Program-made: the position numbers and the translations under genes
Notes under the pieces: model-generated
What the model was told of the DNA's origin: nothing
Databases searched by the model: none
The model's input: only the letters and a program-made list of their open reading frames with translations
NCBI GenBank assembly: GCA_002402905.1
Contig: DHGT01000085.1
Span: 1 to 31,989 of the forward strand
Source of the DNA: Desulfatitalea sp. UBA4791
Lineage (GTDB): Bacteria; Desulfobacterota; Desulfobacteria; Desulfobacterales; Desulfosarcinaceae
Length of the DNA stretch: 31,989 nt
Direction: 5' to 3'
Part shown: positions 7,697 to 15,913 of the stretch, in pieces
Layout: each line of letters opens with the position of its first letter
How positions within the stretch are numbered: the stretch's first letter is position 1

Positions 7697-8434
7697 ATGA
7701 ACGATATTGTCAATCAGCCGGTTGCCCTGGTCACCGGGGGAAGCAAGGGAATCGGCAGGGCCATCTGTGTGGAGATGGCGGCCAATGGCTACCAGGTGAT
7801 CATCAACTATTTTTCCGACGCCGATGGTGCCCGTGAAACCCTCAGGCAGGTCGAAGCGGCCGGCAGCAGCGGTATGTGCGTGCCGTTCGACGTGGCCGAC
7901 GCAGACGCCACCCAGAAGGGTCTGGAAACCATATTCAACACCTACCCGACGGTGGACGCCCTGATCAACAATGCCGGCCGCATCGCCGATGAATTGTTCA
8001 TCATGATGACGCCGGACAAATGGCGCAGCGTCATCGACATCACGTTGCAGGGGTTTTACAATGTGACCCGGCCGATACTGGAAAAAATGGTGGTTCAGAA
8101 GCGCGGTGCCGTGGTATCCATCGCTTCGGTGGCCGGGATCATGGGTAACCGTGGGCAGTCCAATTACGCCGCGGCCAAAGCGGGCCTGATCGGCGCCAGC
8201 CGTTCCGTGGCGTCGGAGGTGGCCCGGCTGGGCATCCGCGTCAATGTCGTGGCTCCGGGGTTGATCCAGACCGAAATGATCCACGATGCCCCGGTGCAAA
8301 AGATCAAGGGGATGATTCCCATGGCCCGATTGGGTTCGGCCGAAGAGGCGGCCCGGGTGGTCCGTTTTCTCTGTTCCCCGGATGCCTCGTACGTGACCGG
8401 ACAGGTGATCAGCGTCAACGGCGGCATGTTCTGA
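7697..8434 (+). CDS. 3-oxoacyl-ACP reductase, FabG type
   Basis: This 245-residue short-chain dehydrogenase is of normal FabG length. The cofactor motif TGGSKGIG lies at 13-20, NNAG at 91-94, and the catalytic set is Ser144, Tyr157 and Lys161 (YAAAK). The C-terminal VTGQVISVNGG motif is classic FabG. It reduces 3-oxoacyl-ACP to 3-hydroxyacyl-ACP, probably with NADPH, supplying the two dehydratases. ACGGAG precedes the ATG. Its position between a dehydratase and a LolA-like gene matches the order in aryl-polyene-type clusters, so it is more likely pathway-specific than the housekeeping fabG. Confidence 0.93.
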   Translation: MNDIVNQPVALVTGGSKGIGRAICVEMAANGYQVIINYFSDADGARETLRQVEAAGSSGMCVPFDVADADATQKGLETIFNTYPTVDALINNAGRIADELFIMMTPDKWRSVIDITLQGFYNVTRPILEKMVVQKRGAVVSIASVAGIMGNRGQSNYAAAKAGLIGASRSVASEVARLGIRVNVVAPGLIQTEMIHDAPVQKIKGMIPMARLGSAEEAARVVRFLCSPDASYVTGQVISVNGGMF

Positions 8435-8471
8435 TTTTTTTTTAACACGGCCCTTGTGAGACAGGCGATCG

Positions 8472-9092
8472 ATGAACAACCTGCACAAAAAACGAAACAC
8501 AACGTATCTCCTGCTCCCGCTGATCGCTGTTTTATGCATCGGCTGGGCCGGCAGTTGGGATGAACTCAAGTCCACGGCCGGCACGGTCACATCGGTAAAG
8601 GCCGCGTTCCGTCAGGAAAAGCACCTGAAGATCCTGGCCAGGCCGTTGATCTCCGAAGGGGTGTTCTACTACCAGGCGCCAAGATCGCTGCGTTGGGAAT
8701 ACACCCATCCGGTTCAAAGTATTTTGCTCATGCACGACGGCAGCGTCAAGCGCTATGTCCAAACCGCATCGGGGATGGAGATGGAGCGCAGCGCCGGTCT
8801 GGACGCCATGCAGGTGGTGCTCGACGAGATCACCCGATGGCTCCAGGGCCGTTTCGATGAGAGCGAGATGTTCGCCGCGCAACTGGAAGACGCCGGGCGC
8901 ATCGTGCTGACGCCCAAAGAAGAGGGATTCAAGGCCATCATCCAGCGGATTGAAATCCACCTGGCGGAAGAACCGGGCATGATCAGGGATGTATTCATCT
9001 TCGAGAGCCCGGAGGCTTACACGCACATGCTGTTCTCCGATACGGCGCTCAACGCGCCCATCGACGCATCGATCTTCCGGGCGGTGCCATGA
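8472..9092 (+). CDS. LolA-like outer-membrane lipoprotein carrier
   Basis: This 206-residue exported protein begins with a basic N-terminus and a hydrophobic segment (about 12-27), then a LolA-type domain: VKAAFRQEKHLKIL, GVFYYQAPRSLRWEY and a C-terminal segment of alternating strands. LolA proteins ferry acylated molecules through the periplasm in a hydrophobic half-barrel. In aryl-polyene clusters a dedicated LolA-like protein is thought to carry the product. Its stop overlaps the start of the next gene (ATGA), so the two are coupled. The likely role is periplasmic transfer of the finished lipid. Confidence 0.85.
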   Translation: MNNLHKKRNTTYLLLPLIAVLCIGWAGSWDELKSTAGTVTSVKAAFRQEKHLKILARPLISEGVFYYQAPRSLRWEYTHPVQSILLMHDGSVKRYVQTASGMEMERSAGLDAMQVVLDEITRWLQGRFDESEMFAAQLEDAGRIVLTPKEEGFKAIIQRIEIHLAEEPGMIRDVFIFESPEAYTHMLFSDTALNAPIDASIFRAVP

Positions 9093-9778
9093 TCCACCTG
9101 TCACGACTCATGTTGCTTTTGATGTGTCTGCCGATCGCTTGTTCGCACCTGCCCGACATCCCATCGACGCCACCCGATGCCGCGCCCACCGGCAGTTGCC
9201 CGGCATCTATTTTTCCCCAGGGAGACTGGCAGCTGTTGCATGCCATCGAAGCCGCCGGACCCGGCGGCGGGAAACAGACCCTCCTGGGGCTGAGCCAGAT
9301 CTCATCCCACACGCGCTCCGCGCATTGTGTGATGATGACCCTGGAGGGCATGGTGCTCTTCCAGGCGTCTTTCGATGACGGCACCCTGTCCGTCCAACGG
9401 GCCGTGGCCCCATTCGACCGACCCGGAATGGCCGAAGGTATTGTCGACGATCTGCGCATGATTTTTTTCATCCCCGACCGGCCGTATATCCAGACCGGGC
9501 GGTTGCCCGACGGCACGCGGGTATACCGCTACCAGCTACTCGACGGCGGTACCCAGGACATCGAAACACAAGACCAAACCCATTGGGTCATCCATCGGTA
9601 CGACCGGCGCCATCGTCTGGTCCGCACCGTGCGGCCCGAGCCCGATCAGGGCCGGTCCGAACAGGGGATGCCCAACCAGATCCTGTTAGAAGCCCACGGC
9701 CTCGTCGGCTACCAGTTGCGGATGTCCCTGGTCGAGGCCCAACCCTTGACGTATCAACCCAAGCTCAAAAAAGGTTAA
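9089..9778 (+). CDS. DUF3261-type outer-membrane lipoprotein
   Basis: This 229-residue protein starts with a lipoprotein signal peptide; LPIAC places the lipidated cysteine at residue 18. The rest is compatible with the DUF3261 family, a LolB-like lipoprotein that follows LolA in aryl-polyene clusters: WQLLHAIEA, QISSHTRSAHCVMMTLEG and a C-terminal GYQLRM segment. It probably accepts the cargo from the LolA-like carrier and inserts it into the outer membrane; that role is inferred from pairing and fold. Translation is coupled to the upstream gene by a 4-base ATGA overlap. Confidence 0.75.
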   Translation: MIHLSRLMLLLMCLPIACSHLPDIPSTPPDAAPTGSCPASIFPQGDWQLLHAIEAAGPGGGKQTLLGLSQISSHTRSAHCVMMTLEGMVLFQASFDDGTLSVQRAVAPFDRPGMAEGIVDDLRMIFFIPDRPYIQTGRLPDGTRVYRYQLLDGGTQDIETQDQTHWVIHRYDRRHRLVRTVRPEPDQGRSEQGMPNQILLEAHGLVGYQLRMSLVEAQPLTYQPKLKKG

Positions 9779-9781
9779 TTT

Positions 9782-11044
9782 ATGCGACTCAAACTGATCT
9801 ACCCCAAATGGTCCAAACTCATGCGCCAGACCGAATTCCATCTGCCGCCCCACGGTCCGGTGGTCTTCGCAGCCGCGCTGCCCGAAGACGTCGAGGTGGA
9901 CTTCATCGACGAGAATCTGCAATCCATCGATTTTAACGACAAGCCCGAGGTGGTCGGCATCTCCATGATGCTCACCATCCAGGTCAAACGCGGTTGGGAA
10001 ATTGCCGATCGATACCGACAAATGGGAATTCCCGTCATTTTCGGCGGCATCGCCACCATGCTGCATGCCGAAGAGACCATGACGCATGCCGACGCGGTCT
10101 TTCTGGGAGAGGCCGAAGGCCGCATGGAAGAGGTGTTTTCCGATCTTCGCAGCGGGAAACTGAAGCCCGTCTACGACTACCTGAATCAACAGCCTCCCAT
10201 CGAAATCGTCGGCACCGCCCGACGCGATATTCTTCAGCGCAATCTTTACAACTACAAAGGGGTCCAGATGGTGGACCTGGTGCACGCCTCGCGCGGCTGC
10301 CGTTACCACTGCTATCCCTGCGCCGTGGCCTACCTGGGCGGCCGCAAGTTTCGACCGCGCCCCATCGACAAGACCATCGCCGAAATAGAGGCCATTGACA
10401 ACAATCGCCTCTTCCTGGTGGACAACTCCCTGGCCCAGGACACCCAGTGGGAATTGGACCTTTTCAAGGAGATGATTCCTTTAAAGAAGAAATGGTGCTG
10501 CCATCCCATCGAAGACCATCCCGAAGTGCTTGACCTGGCTGCCCAGGCCGGTGCCTGGTATGTCTACCAGGCCGTATTCGACACATCCGATTACATCCGC
10601 GACCGCATCAAGCGATACCATGACAACGGTATCGGGGTCGAAGGCACGATTCTCCTCGGTCTCGACCGGCACACCGAAGATTACATCAAACGGTTGATCG
10701 ATTTTCTTCTGGACATCGAACTGGACCTGGCCGAGTTCACCGTCCTGACGCCATTTCCCCACACCAAGGCCTGGGATGAGCTGCACGGTCAAAAACGCAT
10801 TTTCACCTATGATTGGGATGAATATTCGGCCGACAAGGTAGTCTATCACCCCAAGCACATGAGTGCGGAAAGATTGCAGGAGTTGCTGGCCTATGCATGG
10901 GACACCTTCTACCATGACGAACCCCAGGAGATAAAGATGTCCAAGCTCTTTACCCAGGTGATTCGAAAAGAGATGGAAGACAATACCTACCGGCCGCGAA
11001 AGCCCGAGCTGCGTGACATGGCATTTGGACGAAAGGCGGGATGA
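9782..11044 (+). CDS. Cobalamin-binding-type radical SAM protein
   Basis: This 420-residue protein has an N-terminal B12-binding-like domain (1-125: FIDEN, VVGISMM, GGIATMLHAEE) and a radical SAM domain with CRYHCYPC (Cys173, Cys177, Cys180). The lower-ligand motif DxHxxG is replaced by DEN, as in the gene at 3280. The C-terminal region around DYIKRLIDFLLDIELDLAEFTVLTPFPHT is typical of the class that includes HpnJ, BchE and GenK-like enzymes. AGG lies eight bases before the ATG. It ends block B and is convergent with the truncated methyltransferase at 11097, only 52 bases apart. It likely methylates, cyclises or rearranges the lipid chain; the exact reaction is unknown. Confidence 0.85.
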   Translation: MRLKLIYPKWSKLMRQTEFHLPPHGPVVFAAALPEDVEVDFIDENLQSIDFNDKPEVVGISMMLTIQVKRGWEIADRYRQMGIPVIFGGIATMLHAEETMTHADAVFLGEAEGRMEEVFSDLRSGKLKPVYDYLNQQPPIEIVGTARRDILQRNLYNYKGVQMVDLVHASRGCRYHCYPCAVAYLGGRKFRPRPIDKTIAEIEAIDNNRLFLVDNSLAQDTQWELDLFKEMIPLKKKWCCHPIEDHPEVLDLAAQAGAWYVYQAVFDTSDYIRDRIKRYHDNGIGVEGTILLGLDRHTEDYIKRLIDFLLDIELDLAEFTVLTPFPHTKAWDELHGQKRIFTYDWDEYSADKVVYHPKHMSAERLQELLAYAWDTFYHDEPQEIKMSKLFTQVIRKEMEDNTYRPRKPELRDMAFGRKAG

Positions 11045-11096
11045 GGCAGAAATTGATGAACATGTAAAAATTCGTTGCCGGACGGCGCCGTAAGAT

Positions 11097-11870
11097 TCAA
11101 TAGAGCTCGAACTTGGCCAGACGTCCGTCCAGATCGGCATTGCGCAGCGGCTTCTTCCAGGCCGGCCGCAAGCCGAATCTCTCCCGCAGGTAACCGGCCG
11201 GTATGCGGCACAGATGCATCAGGGCCTCGCACAGCAGGGTGCCGCTGCCGCACATGGGATCGTAGAGCGGCTGTTCCCCCTGCCAACCGGAGAGGGCCAA
11301 GATGGCCGCCGCCAACGTCTCCTGCATGGGCGCCTCGACGCTCTGGCGCCGATACCCCCTCCGGTGCAGCGAACCGCCCGATGTGTCCAGGCTGATGGTG
11401 GCCCGTTCATCGGCGATATGCAAATGGATCCAGATGTCGGGATTGCGGCGATCCACGTCGGGTCGCTCGCCGTGTTCTTCCCTGAAGGCGTCGGCCACGG
11501 CATCTTTGACGCACAGCGCCGCGAATTTGGAATGTTTCAAGTTGCGGTTGCCGGAGACATTGGCAAGGACCCCGAACGTCTGGGCCGGAGAAAAGATCGT
11601 GGCCCAGGCGACGCCTCGCGCGGCACGATAGAGATCTTCGCGATGCCGGCAGCGAAAGGATATGAGGGGCGCCAGCAATCGTGTGAGCAGGCGCGACTGG
11701 TAGTGAATCCGATAGAGGTTTTCCGGTTCCGCCGAAAAGTGGAGCCCCCGAAGGGCCGCTTCGACTTCGACGGCTCCCAGGGCATCGAGTTCAGTTGCGG
11801 CCGCCGCTTCCACGCCGGCAGCCACCTGGGCGAAATAGCGGTGGTTCAGTTGATATTCAAAACGGGTCAT
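11097..11870 (-). CDS. THUMP-domain RNA methyltransferase, C-terminally truncated
   Basis: This 257-residue protein has an N-terminal THUMP-like region (about 50-160) and the start of a RlmL/Trm14-type SAM methyltransferase domain, with the motif I signature DPMCGSGT at 204-211. Full-length relatives are around 370-390 residues, as I recall, and carry the remaining SAM-binding and catalytic motifs. Here the reading frame turns unrelated after RERFG (about 233) and stops, so perhaps 120 residues are missing. The downstream 52 bases contain no continuation before the convergent radical SAM gene. The protein is probably inactive on its own. It appears to mark an old recombination junction, because RNA methylation has no obvious link to the lipid cluster. 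Confidence 0.75.
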   Translation of the reverse strand: MTRFEYQLNHRYFAQVAAGVEAAAATELDALGAVEVEAALRGLHFSAEPENLYRIHYQSRLLTRLLAPLISFRCRHREDLYRAARGVAWATIFSPAQTFGVLANVSGNRNLKHSKFAALCVKDAVADAFREEHGERPDVDRRNPDIWIHLHIADERATISLDTSGGSLHRRGYRRQSVEAPMQETLAAAILALSGWQGEQPLYDPMCGSGTLLCEALMHLCRIPAGYLRERFGLRPAWKKPLRNADLDGRLAKFELY

Positions 11871-11923
11871 GGTTTCACTTCACCAGCAAGGGGGGACATG
11901 CGCCACCCCCATTCCCCAAGGGG

Positions 11924-13414
11924 TCAGAACGTCTCCAGATCCGGAAACCTGTTCATGCGGCTGAGCCGCTCCATCTCGCGTTTATGGCGCCCTTCCCAGC
12001 CGTACTTTCTCAGCACATGGTCGTAGTAAAGCTTGAGCACCGGTTTGAAAACGTAATTCCAGATCGCCGTCCACCCACGTCCCTGGCTGCGGACCCGTTT
12101 AGATGGGTTCCACCACCCCAACACCTTCTGACGATGGTACCAGAAGAGATACTGCAACCGATCCGCTGTCAGATGATGGGTGCGCACGTTGGCCCACTGG
12201 CCATTGTACTTCTTGTAGTCGGTGTGATTGACCACCAGCCCCTTTTTGATCAGGTCCTCACGCATGCCGGTCTTCAGGTAGGGGGTCAGGATCTGGCAGA
12301 TGTTGGCATCGGCCTCGACGGTATTGAGAAATTGGTAATTGTCGATGATGGCCTGCTCGTCGTCCTCGGGAAAGCCGAAGATCATTCCGGCGATGACCAT
12401 GATGCCGTAACGGTGGCACAAGGCCACGGCCTCTTCGGAGGCGCTGACGATGTCGCCTTTGTGGGCGGCGATCAGGTTCTTCTGGGAGACGTTTTCGATG
12501 CCGAGAAAAACGATACGGAATCCGGCCTGGGCCATCTTGCGCACCATTTCCGGGTTGCGGGACATGGAGACGCAATCGGCCTGCACGATCAGATGCAGGT
12601 TGCGGTAGTTGCGGGCAATGATGGCGTCACACAGGCGAATCACCCGGTCGGGATCGAGCACCATATTGTCGTCGATGACAAACACCCAGCGGGTCCTGCA
12701 CGTGTAGTAGATTTCGTCCAGATCGGCCAGGACACGCTCGATGGGAAAGGCGCGGAAGGTCCGGCCGTACATGTGCTTCATGCTGCAGAAGTTGCAGGTC
12801 CGGGTACAGCCGCGGGAGGTCTCGAGCAATTCGATCCTGGAGTACATCATGTGATACCCCCAGGTAAGGCGCCGTTTGTCCCGGATAGGCGGTTTCAGAA
12901 GGCTCAAATCCAGGGGCGCGCTGCGCTCGTTGTGGACAAACTTTCCGTTGCGCTTGTAGCTGAGGGAGAGAATAGCTTCAAACCGATCCTTGCCGGCCAG
13001 GGCGTTCACCAGGCGCCGGCAGGCCTCCTCCCCTTCCCCCCGCACGATAAAGTCGATCACCTCGGCCTCGAGTGAAACGGCGATCTCCTCGGCCATGAGT
13101 GTCGCGTGGTATCCGCCGAGGACGATCTTGGCCCGGGGGCACAATGATCGGACCAGACGCGCCACTTTCACGCAGGTATCGTATTGCCAGGCCATGGCCG
13201 ACAGACCGACCAGATCCGGCTGAATCCGATTCATAGTGCGGGTGAGATATTTGCGGATCGAGCGGCGCTTGCGCACCAGATCGATCAGGTAGACGTCGTG
13301 TTCAGAATCGATATTGCCGCCGATGCAGGCGATCCCGTGGCTGGGGGTGTGAACGGCGGATTCATGAATCACCAAGGGAACCACGTCCGGCATGGAGATC
13401 AAAACGACTTTCAT
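11924..13414 (-). CDS. Cobalamin-binding-type radical SAM protein (BchE/HpnJ-like)
   Basis: This 496-residue protein has a B12-binding-like domain (1-140: VGLSAMAW, VLGGYHATL), a radical SAM domain with CTRTCNFC (Cys203, Cys207, Cys210), and a long basic C-terminal tail with HxxxWYHRQ-like aromatic residues (after about 420). DxHxxG is again absent (LIDLVRK). It is the longest of the three B12-type proteins and most like the BchE/HpnJ group. AGAGGAG precedes the ATG. Its start lies 53 bases inside the end of the PlsC-type acyltransferase gene, so translation is probably coupled. A role in modifying the alkyl or polyene chain is inferred from the cluster. Confidence 0.85.
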   Translation of the reverse strand: MKVVLISMPDVVPLVIHESAVHTPSHGIACIGGNIDSEHDVYLIDLVRKRRSIRKYLTRTMNRIQPDLVGLSAMAWQYDTCVKVARLVRSLCPRAKIVLGGYHATLMAEEIAVSLEAEVIDFIVRGEGEEACRRLVNALAGKDRFEAILSLSYKRNGKFVHNERSAPLDLSLLKPPIRDKRRLTWGYHMMYSRIELLETSRGCTRTCNFCSMKHMYGRTFRAFPIERVLADLDEIYYTCRTRWVFVIDDNMVLDPDRVIRLCDAIIARNYRNLHLIVQADCVSMSRNPEMVRKMAQAGFRIVFLGIENVSQKNLIAAHKGDIVSASEEAVALCHRYGIMVIAGMIFGFPEDDEQAIIDNYQFLNTVEADANICQILTPYLKTGMREDLIKKGLVVNHTDYKKYNGQWANVRTHHLTADRLQYLFWYHRQKVLGWWNPSKRVRSQGRGWTAIWNYVFKPVLKLYYDHVLRKYGWEGRHKREMERLSRMNRFPDLETF

Positions 13415-14207
13415 GGGACTCCTCTAAGATTGCCCTGACCTGTGCCATCAGATCGGTCAATGAAAAATTCGTGCCGCCGTAATCCGGCGTGAGCTGGGCC
13501 AGCAACTCGAGCGCATGGGTGTTGGCACTACACGTATTGAAAAGAAACTTTCCGGGCATAAACAGCCGATTGGTATTGCGAATGCGAACCACGGCCAACG
13601 GGGCGCGGCAAAGCCGGGCGATTTTAAACGCACCGGCATTGAAGGCGCCGACCGTGCCGTCGCGGCTGCGGGTGCCCTCCGGAAATACGATCAGGTTGCC
13701 GCCGGATGCCAGAAAGGCCGGCATGGCCGCCAGGCATCGGCTCGTCAAGCCAGCCAGGTTTCCCTGGGAAGCCGAAGGCAGATAGCCGGAATTGCGCAAC
13801 AGCCAGCCGAGGATCGGAAAACCGAACAGGCGATTCTTGGCGATGGTCGTGTGACGCGCATACTGGGCAATCAGCAAAATCGGGTCCATGTAAGAGATGT
13901 GGTTGCACACGATCACCGATGATCGAACGCCGGCCAGACGCGGGTCGATACGCCACTGCTGCCGGGGCATGAGCAACCGGCAGATCGTGATAAAACCCCG
14001 GTAAAAGAGATGGTTGAGTTTCTGAAAGCGCAGATGGCGATCCGGCCCCATGATCATGGCCAGCAGATAGAACGGCCCGAAGAACACCACGAAACCCAGT
14101 GTAAAATAGACCCATAAAACGATGGTGACGCCAAAGTCGACCACACCAAACAGCCACCTGGGGCTGGGTCGCGTGGCCGCCCCATCCGATCCGGCGGATG
14201 GAATCAT
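13362..14207 (-). CDS. 1-acyl-glycerol-3-phosphate acyltransferase family protein (PlsC-like)
   Basis: This 281-residue membrane-associated acyltransferase has a hydrophobic segment at about 27-55, the catalytic NHISYMD (NHxxxxD, 102-108) and the glycerophosphate-binding FPEGTRS (175-181). PlsC-type enzymes transfer an acyl group, often from acyl-ACP, to a lysophospholipid or another polar acceptor at the inner membrane. The ATG at 14207 lies two bases beyond the ketosynthase stop and has AGAAGG upstream; the frame open to 14324 overlaps the ketosynthase and is not used. The likely job is loading the cluster's acyl chain onto glycerol phosphate or another carrier. The 53-base overlap with the next gene is larger than usual. 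Confidence 0.88.
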   Translation of the reverse strand: MIPSAGSDGAATRPSPRWLFGVVDFGVTIVLWVYFTLGFVVFFGPFYLLAMIMGPDRHLRFQKLNHLFYRGFITICRLLMPRQQWRIDPRLAGVRSSVIVCNHISYMDPILLIAQYARHTTIAKNRLFGFPILGWLLRNSGYLPSASQGNLAGLTSRCLAAMPAFLASGGNLIVFPEGTRSRDGTVGAFNAGAFKIARLCRAPLAVVRIRNTNRLFMPGKFLFNTCSANTHALELLAQLTPDYGGTNFSLTDLMAQVRAILEESHESRFDLHAGRGSLGDS

Positions 14208-14209
14208 AC

Positions 14210-15442
14210 CTAAACCTTCTTTAAAATCAGGAAGGTATTCACACCCCCAAAGGCAAAATTCTGAATTGCCGCAAGGTGAATCTGCTGCTCGGTCAACTGC
14301 CGCGTGTGCCGGACCATGTTGCAACGCTCATCCACCTCGTCCAGGTTCAGGGTCGGGGCCACGAAGCCCGCGTGCATCATGTAGATCGTCAGGATCGTCT
14401 CGATCGCGCCGCACGATCCCATGGTGTGTCCCATGTAGCTTTTCAAACCGGTAACCAGCGGATGTTGGCCGTAAGTCCGGCCGATGGCCTGGGATTCGAT
14501 CACATCGCCCATCTTGGTCGCCGTGGCATGGGCGCTGACGAAATCGATCTGCTCGGGATTCAACCGGGCGCAGTCGAGTCCCAACCGGATGGTCTGCATG
14601 ATGCCGTCGATGTTGGGCAAAATCAAGTCGCCGCCGTTGTTGTTGCATGCGAAGCCGACCACTTCCGCCAGAATGGGAGCCCCGCGTTTTTTAGCGGTTT
14701 CGTAGTCTTCGAGAATCACCGTTCCCGATCCTTCGCCCACCACCAGGCCGTCCCTGCGAACGTCGAAGGGCCGCGGCGTCAAATGGGGCGTGGCGTTGAA
14801 CGCGGTCGAACAGGCCAGCAGGTTGTCGAACACCGCCACCGTGGTGGTGTCGTATTCGTCGGCGCCCCCGCATAGCATGGCGTCCTGCAGCCCGAACTTC
14901 ACGGCTTCGTATCCGAATCCGATGGATTGGCTGCTGGTGGTGCATGCCGTGGACGAGGAGATCACCCGGCCGGTGATGCCGAACATCTTGGTGATGTTCA
15001 CCGCAGTGGTATGTACCATGGACTTGAGGTAGTCGACCGCGCCGATGCTCGCCAATTTGGTATCCGACTGGCCGAAGAAGGTGCGGTAGATCTCACGCTG
15101 CACGGTGGGGCTGCCGTGGGTGGAACCAAAGGCCACCCCCATGCGGCCCGAAGTGATGAACGCCTCGCTCAAGCCGGCCTTTTCGATGGCCTCCTTGGCG
15201 GTCTGGCACGCATAATAGGCCACCGGTCCCATGGTTTTGCGATGCTGCCGTTTAAAGTCATAGGCAATGGGGTAATCCACCGATCCGAAAACGCCCGAGT
15301 GGATGTGGTCGGTGAGCAAATTGTCCGAGCGCATGGCCGAAACACCCGATATCCCCTCGGTCAAGTGCCGCAGGATCTCCTCTCGGGTGTTTCCGATGGG
15401 CGTGATAGCAGCGCAACCGGTGATGACGACCCTTCTGTTCAT
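14210..15442 (-). CDS. 3-oxoacyl-ACP synthase, FabF/ApeO-like
   Basis: This 410-residue single-domain ketosynthase of normal FabF length has the complete triad STACTTS (Cys167), SAHATATKMGD (His305) and YMGHTMGS (His339). It belongs to the FabF-like ketosynthases found in aryl-polyene and resorcinol-type clusters rather than to the housekeeping FabF group, judging from the divergent motifs (STACTTS, HATAT). It follows ACP 3 after a 132-base leader that contains a perfect 48-bp palindrome ending 18 bases before the ATG. It could start chains or extend a special primer, with the KS-CLF fusion performing elongation; that division of labour is inference. Confidence 0.92.
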   Translation of the reverse strand: MNRRVVITGCAAITPIGNTREEILRHLTEGISGVSAMRSDNLLTDHIHSGVFGSVDYPIAYDFKRQHRKTMGPVAYYACQTAKEAIEKAGLSEAFITSGRMGVAFGSTHGSPTVQREIYRTFFGQSDTKLASIGAVDYLKSMVHTTAVNITKMFGITGRVISSSTACTTSSQSIGFGYEAVKFGLQDAMLCGGADEYDTTTVAVFDNLLACSTAFNATPHLTPRPFDVRRDGLVVGEGSGTVILEDYETAKKRGAPILAEVVGFACNNNGGDLILPNIDGIMQTIRLGLDCARLNPEQIDFVSAHATATKMGDVIESQAIGRTYGQHPLVTGLKSYMGHTMGSCGAIETILTIYMMHAGFVAPTLNLDEVDERCNMVRHTRQLTEQQIHLAAIQNFAFGGVNTFLILKKV

Positions 15443-15460
15443 ACGATGCCTGTACTCATT

Positions 15461-15508
15461 TGGTGCCCGTCCTCAAACGGCCAATTGGCCGTTTGAGGAC
15501 GGGCACCA
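15461..15508. repeat. Perfect 48-bp palindrome, REP-like
   Basis: The left arm, TGGTGCCCGTCCTCAAACGG followed by CCAA (15461-15484), is the exact reverse complement of the right arm (15485-15508), with no unpaired centre. Transcribed, it gives a 24-bp hairpin immediately upstream of the ketosynthase start, on whichever strand is read. No T-run follows, so it is not a typical terminator. The form, GC-rich arms with GTGCCCGTCC, resembles REP palindromes mobilised by RAYT transposases, or an mRNA-stabilising stem. I found no second copy in this window. Confidence 0.9.
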
Positions 15509-15574
15509 TGTAGACGTGTTCAACACAACATACCCGAGATTTGCCGGGCCATTACCTGGACAACAACTGCGGGT

Positions 15575-15835
15575 TCAACGGGCGGATCGAACAGCGGCCA
15601 GGGACTGGACATAATCCACGATATCATTGATGGTGGAAATGTCCATGGATTGCCTCTTTTCCTCGTGGGTCAATTCAGATCCCAGCATGATCTCGATTTC
15701 ACGCAACAATTCGATCGCGTCGATACTGTCGAATTCGTGCACTTCACGCAAGTCGTCATCCAGTCCCGGATGGTCGATTTCAAACCGCTCGGAAAAAATG
15801 GTCAGGATGCGTTGCGTTATCTCGCTTCGGGTCAT
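15575..15835 (-). CDS. Acyl carrier protein (ACP 3)
   Basis: This 86-residue ACP has the attachment motif EFDSIDAIELL (Ser37). It is divergent from the other two ACPs: the glycine before Asp-Ser is replaced by Phe. It sits just upstream of the FabF-like ketosynthase and downstream of the LpxL-like acyltransferase, so it may carry the primer or hand the chain to the acyltransferases. The ATG at 15835 lacks a well-spaced Shine-Dalgarno; AAGGAT lies about 12 bases upstream, inside a 17-nt tandem repeat. Confidence 0.88.
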   Translation of the reverse strand: MTRSEITQRILTIFSERFEIDHPGLDDDLREVHEFDSIDAIELLREIEIMLGSELTHEEKRQSMDISTINDIVDYVQSLAAVRSAR

Positions 15836-15846
15836 AGGTGATCTAT

Positions 15847-15880
15847 ATCCTTATCCAATCGAAATCCTTATCCAATCGAA
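15847..15880. repeat. 17-nt tandem duplication upstream of ACP 3
   Basis: ATCCTTATCCAATCGAA occurs twice in direct succession at 15847-15863 and 15864-15880. On the coding (minus) strand each copy contains an AAGGAT purine run that could act as a ribosome site. The duplication lies in the 78-base gap between the LpxL-like acyltransferase stop and the ACP 3 start. It may be a slippage variant that tunes ACP translation. Confidence 0.8.
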
Positions 15881-15913
15881 ATTCTTAAATTCTTACTATA
15901 AATCGCCCTTCAT

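Noticed and set aside
11795..13075. 426-codon plus-strand frame opposite the third B12-type radical SAM gene
   Set aside because: The minus-strand gene has radical SAM motifs and a ribosome site; the plus-strand frame has neither.
15461..15508. Rho-independent terminator for ACP 3
   Set aside because: The stem is strong but no T-run follows on either strand, and the ketosynthase gene downstream continues the operon.
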